Positions 59,325-64,000 of a stretch of DNA of 64,000 bases are shown one piece after another. Under the pieces are notes generated by a model. It was not told the DNA's origin, ran no database searches, and saw nothing but the letters and a program-made list of their open reading frames with translations. Source of the stretch: an uncultured Subdoligranulum sp. (GTDB lineage: Bacteria > Bacillota > Clostridia > Oscillospirales > Ruminococcaceae); contig UQZO01000008.1 in NCBI GenBank assembly GCA_900545545.1, forward strand, positions 29,001 through 93,000, written 5' to 3'. A program made the translations under genes and the position numbers. Every line of letters begins with the position of its first letter. Within the stretch, counting starts at the first letter, position 1.

Positions 59325-60107
59325 ATGAAAGCGATGTTCTCTTTGGCCGGGTGGAACTGGCGGCTGGCCCGCCGTTCCTACGGCATCCTGTGCGCCGTGT
59401 TCGCGGTGGAACAGCTGGCCGTGCTGCTGTTTGAGGTCAGCCGGCCTGACCAGCTGGGCATGGGGCTGTCCACCTATTACGAAAGCGGGCTGCAGTTTCA
59501 GGTTTTTGGCGTGGTCTTTTTGCTGGCCGGTTTTTTGGCCGGGCCCGCCGTGTCGGACCATAAGCGGGCCAAATGCAGCTATACCTGGCTGACGCTGCCC
59601 CTGCCCCCCGCCGCCCGGCTGGCCGCTCAGGTGCTGACCGCCGCGGTCCTGCAGCTGGGGGTGGTAGCCCTGCAGCTGGTGCTGTACATTCTCTACTTTT
59701 TCCCGGTGCAGGCCGTGGAGAGCGCCCGGGCGCTGGAACAGTTCGGCACGCCGATGCCCGCCCAGAATCTCTATGAGCAGCTGCTCCTCAACGAGGATCT
59801 CTACTGGCTGCTGCCCCGCCGCCCCCTGCAGCTCGTGCTGCTGGTGGTGACCTGGTTGGCCGCCGCCTTCCTGTTGAGCTGTGTGCGGCTTCACCGGGGC
59901 TGGCGCCGGGGCGTGGCGGTGGTCATCGGGGTAATCTGCGCCGTCTGCTGCGGGGTGCTCTTCCACAATGAGCAGTACGCCGCCCTCTACGGCCTCAACG
60001 AGGCGGTGGTGGAGAGCGTCGTCCGGGCGGTGCCGGTGCTGGTAGTGCTGGTAGTGGTCAGCCTTGTGTGGGCGCTGCGGGCGATCCGCCGCGCCGAACC
60101 GGCCTGA
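59325..60107 (+). CDS. membrane protein, putative ABC permease of the Ytr-like system
   Basis: 260 aa from the ATG at 59325, seven bases after AAAGGAG. About six membrane helices with a periplasmic segment (ESARALEQFGTPMPAQNLYEQ). It lacks recognisable family motifs but its size and place, between a YtrA regulator and genes leading to an ABC ATPase, fit YtrC/D-type permeases. Inference from context. Confidence 0.68.
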   Translation: MKAMFSLAGWNWRLARRSYGILCAVFAVEQLAVLLFEVSRPDQLGMGLSTYYESGLQFQVFGVVFLLAGFLAGPAVSDHKRAKCSYTWLTLPLPPAARLAAQVLTAAVLQLGVVALQLVLYILYFFPVQAVESARALEQFGTPMPAQNLYEQLLLNEDLYWLLPRRPLQLVLLVVTWLAAAFLLSCVRLHRGWRRGVAVVIGVICAVCCGVLFHNEQYAALYGLNEAVVESVVRAVPVLVVLVVVSLVWALRAIRRAEPA

Positions 60108-60121
60108 AAGGAGGGCTCTGT

Positions 60122-61561
60122 ATGACCAAAGGATTTCGCCGCGGACTGGCCCTGCTGGGGGTCCTGGCGCTGGCCGTCTGGCTGGCTGCCACGGTGTGGT
60201 TCCACCGGGGGTGGCGGGCCATGGACTGCACGCTCCTCGACCAGAGCGGGGACCCCGCCGCCCTGCGGGGGTTCACCCTCAACGGCCGGATCAACTGGGA
60301 CGGCCTGGATGACAGCCTGCATTTTTCCCTCCACGACGGGTATCTCGACACCAAACTGGTCTTTGACGACCAGCGCGCCCCCTTTGTGGCCCGGGCTTCC
60401 TACCGCACCAGCTACAACTATGTGGTGGCCCCGTCGGCCCGGGCCGCGGTGGAGGAGAACGCCACCGTGCGGCAGCGCAACGACGACGGCACTCCCTTTG
60501 TGATCGAGAGCAGCACCGACACCCTGCTGCGCACCGTGACGGTGAGCCTCTCTTTGCCCGACGGGACCGACCGCATGCTGCGGATGGCGGCGGACACCGT
60601 CAAGCTGGATGCCCCCGGAACCGTGATGGCCATGCTGGTGACGGGCGGCGACTCCCCCATCTACGACATGGCCGACTACGAATGGGACACCTACGACGAG
60701 GGTTCCTTCGCTGACTGGCCCGAGTCGGCGGTGGCGCCCCTGCCCTTCGCCCTGGACGGCGGGATCGGCCTGTGCTGGGAGGAGGATTTTCTCGGGATGG
60801 CGCCGGGGCTCTACCGGATGAACGGCCTGACAACCGACGAGCTGGACACCCTGCCCCGGGAGGGGACGGTGAACGGCCAGCCGGTGATCTGCGCCAGCAC
60901 GGCCTTCGGCTCGCTGGAGGCCTTCTACTGCCCCGCGGATGCCAGCAAAGCGCTGCTGGGGGCGGCCATGGCGGACGGGTCTTCCCTGCTGGTCTATCTG
61001 GACAGCGAGAACACTCTCTGGGCCGACTTGGTGAACGAGGCGGGGACCCGCACCGACCACCGGGAACTGGGCACCATAGCCGAGGCAGGCAGCCTGAGCG
61101 CCACGCTGAGCAACCGCACCAATGACCGGGATGCGGTGCTGACCCTGTATAACCACCGGGATGAATCGGACCCGCAGGCGACCCTCTATCTGGCCGCTTT
61201 GCGGGCCGAGGACGGACACTTTACGCTGAGCGCCCTGCTGCCCGAAAGCCGCTTTGGCGGCGGAGACGATGCGGGGATGCTGAACGCCGCGGTGCTGAAC
61301 GCCGAGGGCAACGCCCTGCTGATCGGCCGCCGCCACTACGCTTCGCTGCCCGCCACCAACGACGGCTCCCAGCCGGAGGACGGCGTGCGGCTGGAAGTCT
61401 ATCCGCTGGACGGGACGGGCCCCTCCTACCGGGGGCTGCTGGCCACCGGGGCCGACCGGGACTGGTTTGACAGCTACGGCTTCAACAGCATCAATCTACA
61501 CCGCAGCGCCCGCTACCTGACCTTTGACCCGTTACCCAAGGATGGAGGGATCGGACTATGA
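60122..61561 (+). CDS. membrane-anchored protein of unknown function, paralogue 1
   Basis: 479 aa from the ATG at 60122 (SD AAAGGAGGG). One N-terminal helix (about residues 7-26), then a large outward domain. It shares with the next gene the patterns RGW/TGW after the helix, GFTLNGRINW, CPADASKALLGAAMADGSS and NEAGTRTDHREL, at matching positions. No enzyme motif is visible. It overlaps the paralogue by four bases (ATGA). Confidence 0.8.
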   Translation: MTKGFRRGLALLGVLALAVWLAATVWFHRGWRAMDCTLLDQSGDPAALRGFTLNGRINWDGLDDSLHFSLHDGYLDTKLVFDDQRAPFVARASYRTSYNYVVAPSARAAVEENATVRQRNDDGTPFVIESSTDTLLRTVTVSLSLPDGTDRMLRMAADTVKLDAPGTVMAMLVTGGDSPIYDMADYEWDTYDEGSFADWPESAVAPLPFALDGGIGLCWEEDFLGMAPGLYRMNGLTTDELDTLPREGTVNGQPVICASTAFGSLEAFYCPADASKALLGAAMADGSSLLVYLDSENTLWADLVNEAGTRTDHRELGTIAEAGSLSATLSNRTNDRDAVLTLYNHRDESDPQATLYLAALRAEDGHFTLSALLPESRFGGGDDAGMLNAAVLNAEGNALLIGRRHYASLPATNDGSQPEDGVRLEVYPLDGTGPSYRGLLATGADRDWFDSYGFNSINLHRSARYLTFDPLPKDGGIGL

Positions 61562-62994
61562 GCAAAGCCTTACGTATCCCCGGCCCGGGCCGCACCCGCC
61601 GCCCGGGGCTGGCGCTGGCGGTACTGACAGTGGCGTCGGTGGCCGTGCTGGTCGCCGCTGAGATCTGGCTGCACACCGGCTGGACCGGCATCGGCCTTAC
61701 GCTGCGGTCCCAGCTTTGCAACGGCACCCCGCTGGAAGGGTTTACCCTGTCGGGGTCGCTGGGCTGGACGGTCCCCCAGAACCGCATCCACTTTACCTTG
61801 CAGGACGGGGTGCTCCACACCGAACTGCGACTGGACGACCCCGACGCCGTCCACGACATCCCCGGCGTGGTGCCCACCCGCAGCTATGCCCTCTCCCCCG
61901 AAACCCGCGACCAAGCCGACGCCAACGCGGTGGTGAACCGCCCGGGCATCGAGGGCAACCGGCAGGCCAACACCACGGTGAACACCGTGCGCCGGATGTA
62001 CACCATCTGGCTGCCTGATGACACCGAGCTGCGGGTGGACGCCGGTGACGTTTCCCTGTCCGAAGGCGTTACCCTCACCGCCACGGAGGAGAACCTACTG
62101 GACGATTTTTCCTACAATGACTATACGCTGCAAGTCCTGTCCGAGTCCGATGATGCCAGTTGGCCCGACCTCCCGGTCAACTCCCAGAGCTTTGTGCTGG
62201 GTGCCGGGAAGGGGCTCTGCTGGACCCAGAATCTGGCGGGCCGGGCGCCGGGACTGTACAAGGTGCAGGGGCTGACCCGGTATCAGATCGGGCAACTGCC
62301 CACCGACGGCACGGTACAGGGCTACCCGGTGGTCTGCAACTCCACCGAGTACGGCACCCTGACCCCCTTCTACTGCCCGGCCGATGCCCAGCAGGCGCTG
62401 GCGGGAGCGTCCATGGCAGACGGGTCCACCCTGCTGCTCTATCTGAACGGGGAGAACGTCCTCTGTGCCGACCTGGTGAATGCGGCGGGGAACCGCACCG
62501 ACCACCGGGAACTGACCACGCTGGAGAAGGCGGCCCACATCTACGCCAAGCTGCTGCCCCGCACCACCGACCGGGACGCCGTCCTGTGGGTGGAGGGCTA
62601 CGACCAGCAGATCGACGAATACCTGTACAGCAGCACCCAGCCGGTGATCGCTTTGCTGCGCACCGAGAACGGCAAGTTCACGGTGGCCAGCACCATGGAG
62701 GACAAGGATCATCTGAACCCCGACACCATCCTGCTGAACGAAGCCGGGGACAAGGTACTGTTTGCCTACGAAAATACCGTCTTCCAGAATGGCGTGCCCA
62801 CCGTAGCGGGGAAGAACGGCCGAGGAATGGACCTGCGGGTGTATGATCTGGACGGCGGACGGCTGCAATACTGGGGCACGATGACCACCGGTGCCGAGCG
62901 GGACTGGTACGCCGACTACCTTTGGAACGGAAAACTCCTACGGCGGGAGCTCCACTTTGACAGCCTGCAAAAAGACGGAGGGAACTGGAAATGA
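61558..62994 (+). CDS. membrane-anchored protein of unknown function, paralogue 2
   Basis: 478 aa, tandem copy of the previous gene: same length, one N-terminal helix, and conserved GFTLSGSLGW, CPADAQQALAGASMADGST and NAAGNRTDHRELTTL. The two differ over much of the middle, so the duplication is not recent. Its stop overlaps the ATPase start by four bases. Role unknown; in place of the second permease or the binding subunit of YtrBCDEF operons. Confidence 0.8.
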   Translation: MSKALRIPGPGRTRRPGLALAVLTVASVAVLVAAEIWLHTGWTGIGLTLRSQLCNGTPLEGFTLSGSLGWTVPQNRIHFTLQDGVLHTELRLDDPDAVHDIPGVVPTRSYALSPETRDQADANAVVNRPGIEGNRQANTTVNTVRRMYTIWLPDDTELRVDAGDVSLSEGVTLTATEENLLDDFSYNDYTLQVLSESDDASWPDLPVNSQSFVLGAGKGLCWTQNLAGRAPGLYKVQGLTRYQIGQLPTDGTVQGYPVVCNSTEYGTLTPFYCPADAQQALAGASMADGSTLLLYLNGENVLCADLVNAAGNRTDHRELTTLEKAAHIYAKLLPRTTDRDAVLWVEGYDQQIDEYLYSSTQPVIALLRTENGKFTVASTMEDKDHLNPDTILLNEAGDKVLFAYENTVFQNGVPTVAGKNGRGMDLRVYDLDGGRLQYWGTMTTGAERDWYADYLWNGKLLRRELHFDSLQKDGGNWK

Positions 62995-63719
62995 TCGAAG
63001 TAAAAAACCTGCGGAAAACCTACCGCAAACACGGCGCAGAGGTGGGGCTGCTGGGCGCCGATTTCACGGTGCCCGACGGCCAGATCGTGGGCATTCTGGG
63101 CGAGAACGGCGCGGGCAAAACCACCCTGCTGCGCTCGATGGCCGGGCTGCTGCCCGCCAAAGGGGAAGCGCTGTTTGACGGCAAACCCGCGGCGGTGCAG
63201 TACGAGCGCATCAGCTACATCACCGGCGAGGGCAGCTACTACCCCACCCTGACGGTGGCGGAGTACGGCGCCATGCTGGCGGACCTGAACCCCGCCTTTG
63301 ACGAGGTGCGCTACAAGGAATTCCTCGACTTTTTCAGCCTTTCGGGCAAGGATGTCATCGGTCACCTTTCCACCGGCCAGAAAGCCCGGGTGGAGCTGGC
63401 CGCAGGCTTTGCCAAGCGGGCCGCCTACTACCTGATGGACGAGCCGTTTTTGGGCAAGGACCCCTTCACCCGCAAGGATTTCATCAAGCTGATGAGCGGC
63501 ACGCTCCACGGCGGCGAGACCATCCTGCTGACGACCCACTATCTGGAGGATGTGGAGCATTTTCTGGACCGGTCGCTCATCGTGCACGAGGGGCGCATTG
63601 CCGAGGATGTGCTGGTGGATGACCTGCACGAAGCCGGAGACACGCTGCTGACCCGGATGGCGAAAGCCTGCGGCTGGGACCCCCAGCATTACCTGCAGTT
63701 CGGCCAGGAAGAAGCCTGA
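62991..63719 (+). CDS. ABC transporter ATPase, YtrB-like
   Basis: 242 aa. Walker A LGENGAGKTTLL (about residues 36-47), signature LSTGQKARVELAAG, Walker B YYLMDEPFLGKDP, switch His (LTTHYLEDVEHFLDRS). Q-loop region ITGEGSYYP is short, as in YtrB. Partner of the permease at 59325. Last gene before a terminator. Confidence 0.9.
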   Translation: MIEVKNLRKTYRKHGAEVGLLGADFTVPDGQIVGILGENGAGKTTLLRSMAGLLPAKGEALFDGKPAAVQYERISYITGEGSYYPTLTVAEYGAMLADLNPAFDEVRYKEFLDFFSLSGKDVIGHLSTGQKARVELAAGFAKRAAYYLMDEPFLGKDPFTRKDFIKLMSGTLHGGETILLTTHYLEDVEHFLDRSLIVHEGRIAEDVLVDDLHEAGDTLLTRMAKACGWDPQHYLQFGQEEA

Positions 63720-63733
63720 CCCCCTGACAAACA

Positions 63734-63769
63734 AAACCACCCCCGCGCTTTAGGGCGCGGGGGTGGTTT
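63734..63769. terminator. bidirectional terminator between converging genes
   Basis: AAACCACCCCCGCGC (63734-63748) and GCGCGGGGGTGGTTT (63755-63769) are exact 15-bp complements. Confidence 0.9.
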
Positions 63770-63804
63770 GTATCGGCCGGAAATATCAGGAACGGGGCCG
63801 GGCA

Positions 63805-63951
63805 TCAATCACGGAAGCGGCGGAAAATCACAATGCCGCCTACCAGTACCAGCAGGATGATGGCACCGGCGGCCACCGGCACCACGGGGAAGGAGCCCTT
63901 GTCGGTTTCTTCCGGCGGAAGGGTAGCTTCCGGGGTGGCGGTGGGTTCGGG
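63805..63951 (-). CDS. C-terminal end of a membrane-anchored surface protein (cut by the contig end)
   Basis: On the minus strand 48 codons are open up to the adapter junction and end at TGA (63805-63807). They read as a Pro/Thr/Glu linker (PEPTATPEATLPPEETDKG), a hydrophobic helix with VPVAAGAIILLVLVGGIVI, and a basic tail RRFRD. This is the typical stop-transfer anchor of a surface protein; there is no LPxTG motif in the visible part. The main body lies beyond the true contig end. Confidence 0.72.
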   Translation of the reverse strand, partial: PEPTATPEATLPPEETDKGSFPVVPVAAGAIILLVLVGGIVIFRRFRD

Positions 63952-64000
63952 CTGTCTCTTATACACATCTCCGAGCCCACGAGACCGTACTAGATCTCGT
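63952..64000. other. Illumina Nextera adapter and index, not genomic DNA
   Basis: 63952-63970 is the Tn5 mosaic end (CTGTCTCTTATACACATCT), 63971-63985 the Nextera read 2 tail (CCGAGCCCACGAGAC), 63986-63993 the index CGTACTAG and 63994-64000 the start of the P7 primer (ATCTCGT). The order and sequences match the library construct exactly. Confidence 0.98.

Noticed and set aside
1..63951. CRISPR arrays, tRNA/rRNA genes, insertion sequences or prophage
   Set aside because: I looked for regular direct repeats with spacers, tRNA T-loops with acceptor ends, transposase or integrase motifs, and found none.
63763..63993. Open frame ending SLIHISEPTRPY
   Set aside because: Its end is translated from the Nextera adapter and its body is antisense to the anchor of the minus-strand surface protein.

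Overview
The window is GC-rich, gene-dense DNA from a Gram-positive gut anaerobe. Pst/Pho genes, a MurR/RpiR-controlled nan operon, lipoprotein signal peptides with LAAC/LAGC lipoboxes, strong AAAGGAGG-type Shine-Dalgarno sites, TTGACA/TATAAT promoters, a CIRCE element, CcpA-type cre boxes and LicT/GlcT antitermination all point to Firmicutes. The GC content and gene styles fit the Oscillospiraceae/Ruminococcaceae (Faecalibacterium, Gemmiger or Subdoligranulum relatives); the genus is inference. The last 49 bases (63952-64000) are an Illumina Nextera adapter plus index, so the contig really ends at 63951. No tRNA, rRNA, CRISPR array, transposase or phage module was seen.

Layout. 1-3.4 kb (minus): end of a glycosyltransferase operon, a YesL/DUF624 membrane protein, a TrmN6-like methyltransferase and a Nudix ADP-ribose pyrophosphatase. 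3.6-12.2 kb: a phosphate regulon, with pstS-pstC-pstA-pstB-phoU on the minus strand diverging from a Na/Pi cotransporter and a PhoB/PhoR two-component pair; Pho-box-like TTTACA repeats lie between them, and PstS appears circularly permuted. 12.3-15 kb: a siroheme nitrite/sulfite reductase and an iron/corrinoid-type binding lipoprotein, followed by a cluster of palindromes. 15.3-21.6 kb (minus): a small helical-bundle protein and a five-gene polyamine operon (speA, speE, speB, carboxyspermidine dehydrogenase, carboxyspermidine decarboxylase). A structured leader RNA precedes this operon, with an intrinsic terminator and a matching antiterminator strand. 22-25.2 kb: CIRCE-controlled Hsp20, an EFR1-type flavodoxin/ferredoxin and two small PT-rich lipoproteins. 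25.3-28.6 kb: a glucose-family PTS EIICBA and its BglG/LicT-type antiterminator, each preceded by its own RAT/terminator pair. 28.8-34.3 kb: a frameshifted gene, an AI-2E family exporter, a lipoprotein alkaline phosphatase and a YibE/F protein. 34.4-41.6 kb: an ABC sugar importer without an ATPase, a LacI regulator, 4-alpha-glucanotransferase and a zinc dehydrogenase. 41.6-44.5 kb: an EamA half-transporter, a MATE exporter and an RpiR regulator. 45-51.7 kb: a sialic-acid operon (ABC importer, nanA, yhcH, nanE, nanK). 51.7-53.7 kb: TetR and radical SAM genes, convergent. 53.9-58.7 kb (minus): a GldA/F/G-like ABC system with a DUF4340 protein. 58.8-63.7 kb: a GntR-controlled YtrA-like ABC operon carrying two tandem paralogous membrane-anchored proteins of unknown function. 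63.8-63.95 kb: the C-terminus of a membrane-anchored surface protein.

Together the genes describe an anaerobe that scavenges phosphate, mucin sialic acid and alpha-glucans, makes spermidine from arginine, and controls much of this by attenuation and local repressors. The two strongest leads are the circularly permuted PstS (6981-7937) and the attenuator-type leader RNA of the polyamine operon (21592-21966).
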